64,000 nt of DNA from Segatella copri (GCF_002224675.1 NZ_NMPZ01000008.1:62001-126000), one strand, 5' to 3'. Shown: positions 36,297-45,103, numbered from the stretch's first letter. Notes: generated by a model not told the origin, from the sequence alone. Numbers and translations are program-made.

Positions 36297-36884
36297 TTAC
36301 TTTGTAATGGTGGTCTTTGCCAAGAACAGGCCGGTGACTGATTTTGCGCCAAGTTCTGCAAGCATTAGACTTGTCTTGGTGAAGTTGGCTCCCGTGGTGA
36401 TGATGTCACCTATCAGGATGATGTCTTTTCCCTCGATTTGCTCCTTGTTGAAGAGGAAGTCCTCTGCTGGATCTGTCTTTCCGGTAGCCATGAGTTCTGT
36501 TGCTCGCTTTGGCAGGATGGTGTGGTAGTCACTTGGTATGCCTGTTTCTGTCTCGATGGCAGTTGCCAGTTGTGAGTAGCGGAGGGCTGTCTTGTCTGCT
36601 GTGATGGCCGGCATGAAGCATACGCTCAGGTTAGTGTCCTTGAGTTCGTCCTTGAGCTGCTTGATTGCGTCGGTGAACTGATTCTTCAGCTCCTGTGAGC
36701 ATTTGCCGTTCTTGAAGTCATGGACAATCTTGCGGTTTCTCTCTTCCTCTTCCGTTGCTGGCAATCTCATTGGGAGATACTCCATGAGGTTTACGTACTC
36801 CAGGTTATTGATTGCCTGTACTGTTGATGATGCATCCTCTCTCATAGGGATGATGTTCTTGTTTGATTTTAAGTTTGTTTTCAT
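36297..36884 (-). CDS. ComF-like phosphoribosyltransferase paralogue with altered PRPP loop
   Basis: This 195-residue paralogue shares NLMEYLPMRLPAT, VHDFKNGK and GLFLAKT with its neighbours. The PRPP loop reads IILIGDIITTGAN where the others have IDDxITRG, so one of the paired acidic residues is Gly. Catalysis may be weakened or lost. This is possibly a regulatory or DNA-binding subunit of a heteromer. It is 31 bases from the next gene in the operon. Confidence 0.75.
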   Translation of the reverse strand: MKTNLKSNKNIIPMREDASSTVQAINNLEYVNLMEYLPMRLPATEEEERNRKIVHDFKNGKCSQELKNQFTDAIKQLKDELKDTNLSVCFMPAITADKTALRYSQLATAIETETGIPSDYHTILPKRATELMATGKTDPAEDFLFNKEQIEGKDIILIGDIITTGANFTKTSLMLAELGAKSVTGLFLAKTTITK

Positions 36885-36924
36885 TTTGTTAAAAACTTTA
36901 TTTTGTTAATATTCATTTAACCGC

Positions 36925-37866
36925 TTATGCGGCGATTTTGCTTAATTTCTTGATCATGTTTACCAGATCTGCTCCTTCTGCAACCATTTTGGCAGAGTCG
37001 CATCGGTATGGTAATCTTCCACCTTTGCAGATGACTGGGTCTCCCTGATAGTTGATTTCTATGACGAGCAGCAAGTTACCATTGTAGCTGTACCAGTTGT
37101 ACTTGAGTGATGACATCAGCAGGGGATTGTCATAGGTGTAGGACTTGATGAATGGAACCAGTACGGTGTTTTGGAACTGGTCCAGGGTAGCAATCTGAGG
37201 ATAGAACGTAGCGATCTCATCCTGGAGCTTGCAGGTCTTGTTGGTCTTGCTGTTGATTCCCACCACGAGTTGGCATGTCTGCTGATAGCTGCAGTTACAC
37301 ATGGCAGCAATGGACTCCACGGTTTCTCTGATTTGTGGTTTATCGTCTTTGGACTTTTTTGCCAAGTCGAACAGGCTACCCTTCTTCTCCAATGTTGCAT
37401 TCTCTTCCAAGTCCAATGGAAATTCCACCATGCAAGCGAGCTTCTCTTGTTTCTGTTCCTCTGTCAGCTCCATAGACATCAGGGTATTGAGTGCCTCCAT
37501 TCTCGTTGTCTCAGGGAGGGTTGTCATCAGGGTATTGAACATACTCACCATCTCCTGGAAGCTGATGTCTTGCTTAAAGGGTTTTGCATCCTTGAGCAGG
37601 TAGGAACCATCTGTGTAGCTTCTTGTTTCCTGTCTCGTGGTTCCGTAGGTGTCACGGTCAGGATAGAAGATTCTCTCATCCTTCTTTGCCAAGGTGATCT
37701 GTGCTCCAATTTTCAGGTGATCTCCATCCATTACTGATGGAGGAAATACTGAGAGTTTGTGCATGATCTCGAATGGCATGTGAATGGTTTTGTTGTCAAC
37801 TGTAATTGAATACTTGTTGTCGATGTAATTGGTAACGATACCAATATGTTTTGTATAATTGTTCAT
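36925..37866 (-). CDS. Hypothetical protein, paralogue of the 50.9-kb gene
   Basis: This 313-residue soluble protein has a beta-rich N-terminus (IGIVTNYIDNKYSITVDNKT), a helical middle and a well-conserved C-terminus (IKSYTYDNPLLMSSLKYNWY, then KGGRLPYRCDSAK). Its paralogue at 50879-52105 aligns over the full length, with the C-terminal third most similar. I recognise no known family. The conserved Arg/Asp/Cys near the end (GGRLPYRCDSA) might be functional. It is in the operon with PRTases and DprA and is controlled by the same operator class as its paralogue. Confidence 0.7.
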   Translation of the reverse strand: MNNYTKHIGIVTNYIDNKYSITVDNKTIHMPFEIMHKLSVFPPSVMDGDHLKIGAQITLAKKDERIFYPDRDTYGTTRQETRSYTDGSYLLKDAKPFKQDISFQEMVSMFNTLMTTLPETTRMEALNTLMSMELTEEQKQEKLACMVEFPLDLEENATLEKKGSLFDLAKKSKDDKPQIRETVESIAAMCNCSYQQTCQLVVGINSKTNKTCKLQDEIATFYPQIATLDQFQNTVLVPFIKSYTYDNPLLMSSLKYNWYSYNGNLLLVIEINYQGDPVICKGGRLPYRCDSAKMVAEGADLVNMIKKLSKIAA

Positions 37867-37964
37867 AATTTTAAATGTTTGTTTCTTTATTTACTTAATT
37901 GATATTGTTGTCTTATTCCCATGTGGGAGATGCTGCTGGGTGTTCTGCCCTTTCCTTTGGTGGG

Positions 37965-38501
37965 TCAGGCTGAATGTCTGACCCAGTCTGGATTGACTGT
38001 TTTGGCGAGGAAGAGACCTCTTACCATGTTGGCACCATTTCTGGTGAGCTTGTTGGTTGTTTGCATGAATGTCATGCCTCTTGTGATGACGTCATCTATG
38101 AGGATGATGTTTTTGCCGGCAACGTCGCTTGTCTTGATGTTGAAGTTCTCTGCCGGGTTTGTCTTCTTGCCTGTGATGTGGCCTGATTCCTGGTCCTGGA
38201 TTGGCAGGATGGTGTGGTAGTCGCAGGCAATTCCTGTTTCCTTCTCGATGAAGGCTGCGAGCTTTTGGTAGCGGCAAGCTGTCTTGTGGTGGGTGGATGC
38301 TGGTATGAAGCATACTCTCCAGTTGTTGCCACCCAGTTCTTTTTTGATTTCCTTGATGTGTTCTACGATTGCGTTCATCAAGCTAAGGCTGCAGTAGCCG
38401 TTTTTGAAGTCGTAGATGACTTGTCTGTCACTCTCTTGCTTCCTTGTTGCGGAGTATCTCTTTGGGAGGTATTCCATGATGTAATTATATGTATAGCTCA
38501 T
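37965..38501 (-). CDS. ComF-like phosphoribosyltransferase, first gene of the DprA operon
   Basis: This 178-residue protein has the intact PRPP loop IILIDDVITRGMT near residue 131. The N-terminal IMEYLPKRYSAT and DFKNGYC and the RVCFIPASTHHKTACRY segment are shared by all three paralogues; the last resembles the ComF nucleic-acid-side strand. It heads a six-gene operon (PRTase, unknown, PRTase, PRTase, DprA, HAD) and lies behind two tandem copies of the shared operator-promoter. A role in handling incoming DNA is inferred from ComF and DprA genetics in other bacteria. Confidence 0.75.
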   Translation of the reverse strand: MSYTYNYIMEYLPKRYSATRKQESDRQVIYDFKNGYCSLSLMNAIVEHIKEIKKELGGNNWRVCFIPASTHHKTACRYQKLAAFIEKETGIACDYHTILPIQDQESGHITGKKTNPAENFNIKTSDVAGKNIILIDDVITRGMTFMQTTNKLTRNGANMVRGLFLAKTVNPDWVRHSA

Positions 38502-38548
38502 GTCATTTGATATTAATGGGTTAAACTTCTTGTTCTTGTTTTCGTTTG

Positions 38549-38583
38549 CAAAAGTACTGTGGGTTTTTGAAATGATATTTCAC
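38549..38583 (-). promoter_or_regulatory. Shared operator-promoter, copy b
   Basis: Minus strand: a GTGAAAT-3-ATTTCAA dyad (38567-38583), 10 bases, then TACTTTTG (38549-38556), 48 bases before the first PRTase gene. Confidence 0.75.
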
Positions 38584-38685
38584 TCACTCATTTTTCCCGT
38601 TTTGCCTTCTATTATTGCTATTTAATGTTTGTATTCAATAATGTCGCTAACTACTTAACCATAGCGGCTTTGGTTTTTCTGGGTG

Positions 38686-38720
38686 CAAAGGTAGGGGGGT
38701 ATAGTGAAATTATATTTCAC
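38686..38720 (-). promoter_or_regulatory. Shared operator-promoter, copy c
   Basis: Minus strand: GTGAAATATAATTTCAC (38704-38720), 10 bases, then TACCTTTG (38686-38693) and CACCC. It is a second unit upstream of copy b in tandem. Confidence 0.75.
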
Positions 38721-39088
38721 TGGCTCATTTTTCCCATTTTTTGTTATTTAGGCATACTTCTATACCTTATTATATATAGAACTCATGCATTTTCCTTCAT
38801 TTCTTGAGCTTTTAGCTGTTTGTTGTTGAGTAGCCTGGAGGGCAGGAATCTTAGGAGGTGCGGGGTGATATAGAGAAAGCTTTCTTCGTGGTTTGGTGTT
38901 TCTTTTTTCTCTCTTCTCTTATTTTCCTCGGTACAGCAGGGTAATTCATCATGGGTTCTTCTTAGTGATACGTTTTTGTGGAGTGCTGAAATAGGCTTCT
39001 TTATGATGCAATCATCTTGTTTTTATGTTTTTTGGGGGTGTATTGGTATAAAATCTAACGTAAAGTTGGCTCTTTCTGATATTTTTTG
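38721..39088. other. Gene-free stretch between divergent operons
   Basis: Beyond the operators, this stretch shows an A/T-rich sequence shared with the region before 45.25 kb (CATGCATTTTCCTTCATTT) and no credible gene. Confidence 0.5.
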
Positions 39089-39096
39089 TACTTTTG
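39089..39096 (+). promoter_or_regulatory. Promoter of the 39-41 kb gene pair
   Basis: TACTTTTG fits the core and lies 28 bases before the ATG at 39124. Confidence 0.55.
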
Positions 39097-39123
39097 TCTC
39101 ATCGTATTAAAGTACTTAAATGT

Positions 39124-39447
39124 ATGAAGATGAACTGGTATTTTTTTAAAGAAGGATTGAACAAGAGAACTGTTCAGGCTATCCTTTTGATTTGTGTGGG
39201 TACTGCTGTGGCATCTGCACAGGTTTACTGGTTCTTTTACTTTTGCTTTTCTCTTCTTTGGGTGTTGGCTTTTTATGTGACTGATAGGGTTGGTATTTGT
39301 ATCACAGATGTGAACGAAATGCTTCTGATGACTATAAATTCTGAGCATGATAAGAAGGAGAAGGCGCTTTATATGACTACTTTTGCAATTAACAATGAGT
39401 ATTTCCTGGACGATTACTATGCCAAGGAGAAAAACATAAAAAAATAA
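39124..39447 (+). CDS. Small membrane protein
   Basis: This 107-residue protein starts MKMNWYFFKEGLNKRTVQAI. Two adjacent hydrophobic segments (ILLICVGTAVASAQVYWFFY and FCFSLLWVLAFYV) form a membrane hairpin, followed by a soluble charged tail ending EKNIKK. I recognise no family. It is separated by only two bases from the following large gene, so they are co-translated. Starts at 39094 or 39120 are less likely given the promoter. Confidence 0.6.
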   Translation: MKMNWYFFKEGLNKRTVQAILLICVGTAVASAQVYWFFYFCFSLLWVLAFYVTDRVGICITDVNEMLLMTINSEHDKKEKALYMTTFAINNEYFLDDYYAKEKNIKK

Positions 39448-39449
39448 CT

Positions 39450-41414
39450 ATGTATAATTTTAATACATCAATACATCGATTGTTACATGACAAGCTGATA
39501 TCATCATTTACTCACCATAAGCTTGAAGCTCTTTCTTTATTTACTGTTGGAGACATTAAGGCTATGGGAATGGAAAAGTTGTCTGCAATGCCAAGGATAG
39601 GAAAGAAGATTGTCTATGATGTGAAGCATGTCTTTGCTGCTATTGAATCTCAAGATCCCCTCTTGGAGGTAAAGCGATATTGTAGTGATGAGGTCATACA
39701 GAAGATGGATATCTGTTATGCGCATTTATGTGAGAATGTCGAAGATGGCAAGGAATTTCAGGCAATATTCCCGTCCTCGTTAGAAATACTGAAGCTTATT
39801 TGTATAAATGAATCTAATTTGATGGAGATGGTGAATAATTATCCTCAGGCTGCTTCATGCTTATATATCTATTTGGTTTGTTTGAAATCTTTGATTCTGG
39901 ATGATCGCAATGACTTTTATTATTCGGTCAAAGATAGTGCTATGCAGTATCGTTATCAAGTGGGTAGTAAGGTCTTAGGGATGATATTTTATTCCCATCT
40001 TTCTAATAAGAGCAGGCTCTTGTTGGAATCGCATTATGCTGTCATGGAAAAGTTCTTTGGTACCAGTGCCTTTATCCCGTTTCATCCTTTCATAGAGGAT
40101 AGGTTGACGTATGAATTAGGTTTATCAGAAATATACTCTACTCGGAGCCTAGACAAAGAGTTCTGTTATGATATAGAATTTAAGCTTAATCATCCCTTGA
40201 ATTCTTATTACTCTTTTTCTTTGCTTACACATTTCGTAGATGCATATACATCTTTGGACTTTGAACATTCAGGTCAATGTACTATTGGATTGTTTCCTTT
40301 CATGTCGGATAAAAGCGTATCCTTTGTTACAGATTTTCATCAGGTAAATGGTTATTATCCGATGTTCACTCTTTTTTCGGATTATCTGCAGTTTGGAATG
40401 TGGAATGAAGGAAGGAAAGTTTCCTTAGAATATAGAGGAATCGGTAGAAAAAGAAAAACTTCTCAGGAGTTGAGGGAAGAATATCATATAACGCCGTATA
40501 TACTTAAAAATTATCTTTCCCACCCAATGGTGAAGAGTACTGACCCAATTATACTGGATGAACATTGGAAATGTTATGACTTTTTGTATGAAATGCCGTT
40601 CATAGGATTCTTTTCGCCAATTTGCAGAAGTATCTTGGAAAAGGAGCGTTTGCAGACGGATGCCATTGGGTTGATGGAACTTATATTTTTGAGGAACCCT
40701 GGCTATCCTTCAAACAAGCAGTTTAGAAAGTTCGAATCTAAAAACAGATTCATATTGGTGAATGCAAGTCTTTTTGATACTGATGAAATAGCTAAGCTAG
40801 TTACTAAAATGAAAGAACTGCTGGCTATCAATCGTTTCACAGATGAACATTATCAGGCAAGTATGTTTTTAAAGGAGCTGGATGTTCAGAAATTAGGTGG
40901 TAAAGAGCATTTTCTATCTTTCTTTACTTATCTGATGTTGGAGACCTTTGGTTTGGAAGTGGATGATGAAGGTGGCTTCGTGGCTGAGAGAAACAAAGTT
41001 TCCGTTACTTCTGAGCTGTTGGAGATTTTGAAAGAAAGAGGCAAACCTATGAGAGCGGAGGAAATGAGAGACATTTTTCATAGAAGGTGTCCTGCTTATC
41101 GTCATCTTACCGTTAATACCATCCGCGTTTATTTGAATAAAATGGAGGGGGTAAAATCCGTTGGACTGTCAGGCTACTATGGGTTGGCGTCTTGGGAGCA
41201 TATCTATTGGGGAACGATGGTAGACAAGATTTATGAGGTATTGTCTCTTGCTGGCAAACCATTGCCGCTTAGCGACATTTATCAGCAAGTAAAGGTGTTT
41301 TTCCCGAATTCGACGAAATCGTCCATGGAAGGCAGCATGAGACTGGATGCAAGGCATCGGTTTAAATATGACGTGGAGAGGCATGCGTATGTTTTGGTGG
41401 ATCATGCCCTCTAA
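39450..41414 (+). CDS. Large protein with helix-hairpin-helix and tandem winged-helix (HARE-like) domains
   Basis: This 654-residue protein has a helix-hairpin-helix or alpha-CTD-like segment at residues 20-70 (FTVGDIKAMGMEKLSAMPRI then GKKIVYDV). The middle 350 residues are an unrecognised, mostly helical domain. At about residues 525-650 two repeats resemble HARE/winged-helix folds (LLEILKERGKPMRAEEMRDI and IYEVLSLAGKPLPLSDIYQQ). Such tandem HTHs are linked to nucleic-acid recognition, often in restriction or defence proteins. It is coupled to a small membrane protein. It may be a DNA sensor, but the function is unknown. Confidence 0.6.
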   Translation: MYNFNTSIHRLLHDKLISSFTHHKLEALSLFTVGDIKAMGMEKLSAMPRIGKKIVYDVKHVFAAIESQDPLLEVKRYCSDEVIQKMDICYAHLCENVEDGKEFQAIFPSSLEILKLICINESNLMEMVNNYPQAASCLYIYLVCLKSLILDDRNDFYYSVKDSAMQYRYQVGSKVLGMIFYSHLSNKSRLLLESHYAVMEKFFGTSAFIPFHPFIEDRLTYELGLSEIYSTRSLDKEFCYDIEFKLNHPLNSYYSFSLLTHFVDAYTSLDFEHSGQCTIGLFPFMSDKSVSFVTDFHQVNGYYPMFTLFSDYLQFGMWNEGRKVSLEYRGIGRKRKTSQELREEYHITPYILKNYLSHPMVKSTDPIILDEHWKCYDFLYEMPFIGFFSPICRSILEKERLQTDAIGLMELIFLRNPGYPSNKQFRKFESKNRFILVNASLFDTDEIAKLVTKMKELLAINRFTDEHYQASMFLKELDVQKLGGKEHFLSFFTYLMLETFGLEVDDEGGFVAERNKVSVTSELLEILKERGKPMRAEEMRDIFHRRCPAYRHLTVNTIRVYLNKMEGVKSVGLSGYYGLASWEHIYWGTMVDKIYEVLSLAGKPLPLSDIYQQVKVFFPNSTKSSMEGSMRLDARHRFKYDVERHAYVLVDHAL

Positions 41415-41419
41415 CCATT

Positions 41420-41450
41420 ATATTCCTGCAATCAAATGGTTGCAGGAATA
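41420..41450. terminator. Hairpin after the large gene
   Basis: TATTCCTGCAA pairs with TTGCAGGAATA. There is no T run, so it may only slow polymerase or protect the transcript end. Confidence 0.5.
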
Positions 41451-41484
41451 TGCTGGTTAGCTTCTGTATGGGTGATAAACTGCC

Positions 41485-41500
41485 TGCGACAGAATTACAA
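41485..41500 (-). repeat. Degenerate isolated iteron
   Basis: TGCGACAGAATTACAA is the minus-strand iteron with two changes, downstream of the YbjN-like copy 2. Confidence 0.4.
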
Positions 41501-41605
41501 GTAAAAAGAGGGGGTAGTATGGTATTGATTTCCAGTACTATCACATCAGTTCGTATTTTCATCCCATGTGGGATTAAAAAACTGCTGTATCTAAGACAAG
41601 AAGTG

Positions 41606-42187
41606 TCAATTTTCTTTATTTTGCATGCCAATTTGTTCACTTAACCATAGTTTGACAGTAAAAAAATCATTCAGTAGAGCACTTAGGTGTTCTTTCACGT
41701 TGGGCAAATTTTTGGGTAGTATACATTGGCGTTTGGAATGGAGAACAAATTTCTGTTCTTCTTCCTCTATGCAGTAAACAATGGTTGTTCCACTATAGTT
41801 GTTGATTGTGTTAATTGCCTTACGTACATTAGACATTTGTTCTAGATCATCCAATGGAACAATATACCACTTTGGATCCCAAATATTAATGAAGAAACTC
41901 TCGTTGGTGGCATCAATGATGAAATGTTCTCCATGATACTCAAAATATAAGCGGTTTTCGTCCTCTTCTTCAACAGATACCTCACAGTTTAACTGTTTCA
42001 GTAGCTCTATGCACAAATCCCTGGTGTGTGGAGGTTCTTCCTGCTTTTCTTCTTGCTGCATGTCTGCGGAATCCTCAGATTGCGTACAGCCGTCTGTCTC
42101 TTGTTCTGTAGCTTTTGCTTTTCTTCGAGAAAAGAAGTAGATACAAGCTACAATCACAATCGTTGAAATAATAGTTTCCATATGCAT
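41606..42187 (-). CDS. Membrane-anchored YbjN-like hypothetical protein, copy 2
   Basis: This 193-residue paralogue of the 11964 gene has the same N-terminal membrane helix (METIISTIVIVACIYFFSRRK) and soluble domain (WDPKWYIVPLDDLEQMSNVR). The linker and the C-terminal 20 residues differ most. It is in inverted orientation relative to copy 1, 29 kb away. The start at 42187 (MHMETII) is chosen to match copy 1. Function is unknown. Confidence 0.65.
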   Translation of the reverse strand: MHMETIISTIVIVACIYFFSRRKAKATEQETDGCTQSEDSADMQQEEKQEEPPHTRDLCIELLKQLNCEVSVEEEDENRLYFEYHGEHFIIDATNESFFINIWDPKWYIVPLDDLEQMSNVRKAINTINNYSGTTIVYCIEEEEQKFVLHSKRQCILPKNLPNVKEHLSALLNDFFTVKLWLSEQIGMQNKEN

Positions 42188-42241
42188 CGTTTCATTTATT
42201 GTTCTTTTCCAATAACTCTGCTATCTTTCTGAAAAATGGTT

Positions 42242-43105
42242 TTAAAAGAATGCATCCAATACTTCCTCAAACACATCATTCGGACTCACTCTATTGAAGA
42301 GATTCATAGAGGTGTTGAGCTTCATCACGTCAACTCCGCTTCCCATGATGTATTCGATGTCCTTACCCTTGTGGAGCAGGAGCGCCTTGCAGCATTCACG
42401 GAGTCTGTCACCCAGAATCTCATGTTCAATATAGGCTCTGGCTTCACCCTCGCCATCCAAACCATAGTAGTTTGCGTTGTAGCTATGACCAAGTCCTTTC
42501 TGCTGTGGGAAGATATACCATATCCAATGGCTTTGCTTTCGTCCTTCCTTCAGTTCTCTCAAAGCCTGGTTATAGGCAAACTCCTGAGCATCCAGGAAAC
42601 GCAAGAGATCATAGTGTGGCTGCTGAACCTTTGGCCATCCGATGATGTCCCAGAACTCAGAAGGAAGGCACACATTCTCAAGATCGTAGCATCTTTCAAA
42701 CAGAGGAGCCATTTCTTCTGGAGAATATCCGGCGATACCGCAACCAATCAATGTCACAAAGAAAGTCTTGTCAGGATGATTCTTGGCAAACTCAATGAAA
42801 TCATCCACATCCTTTTTCATGGCTTCCAAACCACTCATTGAATCGATGGCGTAACTCATTCCCTGCAAACCATGTCCCTGACCTCTGATGGCACCGAACT
42901 TCTCCAGGGCAGTCTTTGCCGCACCACCATCATGATGTCCCATGGCGTTGGAGCCGAATACAAAGATTTCACCGGCGGCAAGACGGCTGATGAGATGAGG
43001 GGTAACGCGAGTTTCTGGATTATTAGGCGACTTATCCAGTTTAGCAAGCTCTTCTGCTTCCACCACAGGAACCATCTTCTTCCATTCCTCCAGGAACTCT
43101 TTCAT
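42242..43105 (-). CDS. Macro-like domain fused to a DUF1810 domain
   Basis: This is a 287-residue two-domain protein. Residues 40-165 carry the pattern IFVFGSNAMGHHDGGAAKTA with GQGHGLQGMSYAID, as in phage-type macro-like proteins predicted to bind ADP-ribose or a related nucleotide. Residues 165-285 match DUF1810 (GRKQSHWIWYIFPQQKGLGH then YLEH-type AYIEHEILGDRLRECC). Each half is known separately. Fusion suggests metabolism of NAD-derived or nucleotide signals, but no activity is proven. It lies upstream of the YbjN-like gene (55 bases) and directly downstream of two small genes. Confidence 0.7.
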   Translation of the reverse strand: MKEFLEEWKKMVPVVEAEELAKLDKSPNNPETRVTPHLISRLAAGEIFVFGSNAMGHHDGGAAKTALEKFGAIRGQGHGLQGMSYAIDSMSGLEAMKKDVDDFIEFAKNHPDKTFFVTLIGCGIAGYSPEEMAPLFERCYDLENVCLPSEFWDIIGWPKVQQPHYDLLRFLDAQEFAYNQALRELKEGRKQSHWIWYIFPQQKGLGHSYNANYYGLDGEGEARAYIEHEILGDRLRECCKALLLHKGKDIEYIMGSGVDVMKLNTSMNLFNRVSPNDVFEEVLDAFF

Positions 43106-43113
43106 GTCGTATT

Positions 43114-43296
43114 TTAAGTTCTGAAGTTCAGAAGGCTTATATACGCCACGTATTCTGCCACCTTCTTTTTCACCGTTGCCTCGGTCTTGAACTTTGCCAT
43201 TTCCTTTGGATTTAACTTAAAGGTAAACGACTTATAGGTCTTCTTACCGTTGACCATTTCAAACTTGATAACTGAAATCTTTACTTCCTTACTCAT
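43114..43296 (-). CDS. Small lysine-rich hypothetical protein
   Basis: This 60-residue protein (EVKISVIKFEMVNGKKTYKS, then KEMAKFKTEATVKKKVAEYV) is beta strand then helix, basic. It starts 86 bases after the 43383 gene and ends 8 bases before the macro-DUF1810 gene, so it is part of a three-gene unit. No family recognised. Confidence 0.55.
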   Translation of the reverse strand: MSKEVKISVIKFEMVNGKKTYKSFTFKLNPKEMAKFKTEATVKKKVAEYVAYISLLNFRT

Positions 43297-43382
43297 TTTT
43301 ATTATCTTTTAGTTATCTATTAATACCACTATCCCCTGAAAGGTAAACAGGGTAGACTATTCTCTCTTGTTTATGAACGACG

Positions 43383-43778
43383 TTACTTCTGAGAGTTAGA
43401 GACATAAATTCGTTTTGGATATTTACCAAGTACGAACAATGTAACCGGGCAAATCCAAACCTCCTTTGTGAATCCCTCTAAATTGGAAACCTTGTATGTA
43501 GCACCACCAAAGATTCTGTAGTATTGTCTGGTAAGACAGATATCTGTAGATTCTTTCTGTTCGTAAGATACACGTACTGTGACCAATCTAGACTTGAAAG
43601 TCTCCAACAGATGGTTAGCTCCTGCTACCATCTGCAAGTTATGATGATGTCCAGCCCAAGGCATTTTAATATACCATAGGTTATCACTTTCTTTTTCGAA
43701 AGTAAGAACATACTGACGTGTGCTCAAAGACTTCACCATAGCCTTTACTAAAGTGGCAAACAATTTAAAATAGTTCAT
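43383..43778 (-). CDS. DUF6717-like protein
   Basis: This 131-residue soluble protein contains LWYIKMPWAGHHHNLQMVAG with ANHLLE, matching the DUF6717 pattern (W.ID.P.......LEMV.GAD..L), a small Bacteroidetes family of unknown role. The promoter TAACTTTG is at 43952-43959 on the minus strand, giving a long ~170-base leader. It heads the operon that includes the macro-DUF1810 protein. Confidence 0.55.
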   Translation of the reverse strand: MNYFKLFATLVKAMVKSLSTRQYVLTFEKESDNLWYIKMPWAGHHHNLQMVAGANHLLETFKSRLVTVRVSYEQKESTDICLTRQYYRIFGGATYKVSNLEGFTKEVWICPVTLFVLGKYPKRIYVSNSQK

Positions 43779-43951
43779 TCTCTTATTCTTTGTTTTGTTT
43801 GTAATTAATCGATTATTAATTATTTATATTAAGAGTTGGTCAAGTCGTATAGGTTCTGTAACTTTGTAAATTACAGCATCTACAGTATATATGAATACTG
43901 TGCTTGATCTATATATGGACATCTTTAACGATGTAGTTGTTTATTCTGTTG

Positions 43952-43959
43952 CAAAGTTA
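43952..43959 (-). promoter_or_regulatory. Promoter of the DUF6717/macro operon
   Basis: CAAAGTTA on the plus strand is TAACTTTG on the minus strand. Confidence 0.5.
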
Positions 43960-44079
43960 ACAAAAAGTTTCGAGAAAATACTCTTTGAGGTGAAAATTTT
44001 ATTCATGGTGATTCCAAGAAGATAAATTTCTCCCCAATAGAGTGGTTTTGCTCGTATGTAGAGCAGACCTATTGCAACG

Positions 44080-44105
44080 CATTCGGCTTGAAAAAGTCGA
44101 ATGCA
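44080..44105. terminator. Hairpin after the 44.2-kb gene
   Basis: GCATTCG pairs with CGAATGC around an 11-base A-rich loop, 141 bases past the minus-strand stop at 44246. The rest of 43960-44245 shows nothing else. Confidence 0.5.
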
Positions 44106-44245
44106 TTGGTTAGCTCAAACTTTTTGTATCACTTGCCAAGACCTTTTTGGTGAACTTGGAAGATGGCTATAGCCATAGATTCCAGTTACATCAGCAAAGC
44201 TGGCAAGACGATTCCATATATTTCTCTTTGTTCTTTTTCAATGGC

Positions 44246-45103
44246 TTAGCAACAAGCCTGCATTTGAGGAATCATGCTGTCTATAGCCGGATGATTCAGG
44301 AACTTTGATCTGTGCCCGATATGCCACTTGTTGCAGTAGTTGCATTTGTAGGCTGTTATCTCCCTGGAATCATATGGGTGGTTGATCTTCCATTGGGCTA
44401 TAGCCTTTTGTGCAGATTCTTCGTTTTTGTACCCCATTTTCTTCTTGAGGACTAATTCATGGGTGATAGGATCTTTCTTCCATTTCCAGTGGGTGGATTC
44501 GCCTCTTCTTGTGTTTCTTGCCTTTTCCTTCTGTCCGATGTTGTACAGTTGGAAGGCAGTGGCTCTGTCCATCCAGTATTTCTCCCTGTTACTGGTTTTG
44601 TAGCCTTCATCCTTCTTGTGCATCCGGTGATAGGCCTGGCACATTCTCTTCTCCACGATGCGTCTTACCTTTTTGGAGTCATGTGGAGCTTCCGTCTCAA
44701 TGTCGAAGTTACGGAGCAGCATTCCTTTCTTGAACTTGAGCTTCTCCTTGAAGATTTTCTCGGTCTCCTTCTTGAAGCGAACATCCTGGCCATTCAGGAC
44801 AACTCTGTTTCCATCCATTTTCACTAGCATGGTTGTGAGGTCTTTCTCTTTTGCTGCTTCCATGTTCATGAGTTTTTGGATGGCATTGAGTACGCTCTTG
44901 ACGTTGAAGTTCACTCCGATGATGCTGTCTCTGATGTACTTGATCAGGTAGTGCTCTTCTAATGTACTCTCATTGGCTCGCAGATATCGTCCCAATGTTG
45001 TTAGATTCTCTGAATAGTTCCAGCTGTCAATCTTTCCGTAGCGTAATAAGGATGATTCCCAGCTAGTTAAAATGTTCTTAATCTCAATTTCCATTACTCT
45101 CAT
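44246..45103 (-). CDS. Hypothetical protein with C-terminal zinc-finger-like motif, beside CRISPR array 1
   Basis: This 285-residue basic protein has helical segments to about residue 140, then a charged stretch (KVRRIVEKRMCQAYHRMHKK). Near the C-terminus is YKCNYCNKWHIGHRS, a CxxC-x4-H-x2-H arrangement that fits a zinc knuckle for nucleic acid. It is controlled by the shared operator-promoter (copy d) and transcribed away from the leader of CRISPR array 1. I know no family name. It could be a CRISPR-linked accessory, by position only. Confidence 0.6.
   Translation of the reverse strand: MRVMEIEIKNILTSWESSLLRYGKIDSWNYSENLTTLGRYLRANESTLEEHYLIKYIRDSIIGVNFNVKSVLNAIQKLMNMEAAKEKDLTTMLVKMDGNRVVLNGQDVRFKKETEKIFKEKLKFKKGMLLRNFDIETEAPHDSKKVRRIVEKRMCQAYHRMHKKDEGYKTSNREKYWMDRATAFQLYNIGQKEKARNTRRGESTHWKWKKDPITHELVLKKKMGYKNEESAQKAIAQWKINHPYDSREITAYKCNYCNKWHIGHRSKFLNHPAIDSMIPQMQACC

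Noticed and set aside
38092..38332. ORFs antisense to or out of frame with the first PRTase gene
   Set aside because: Frame-shifted shadows rich in P/R/S/T. The real frame has the intact PRPP loop.
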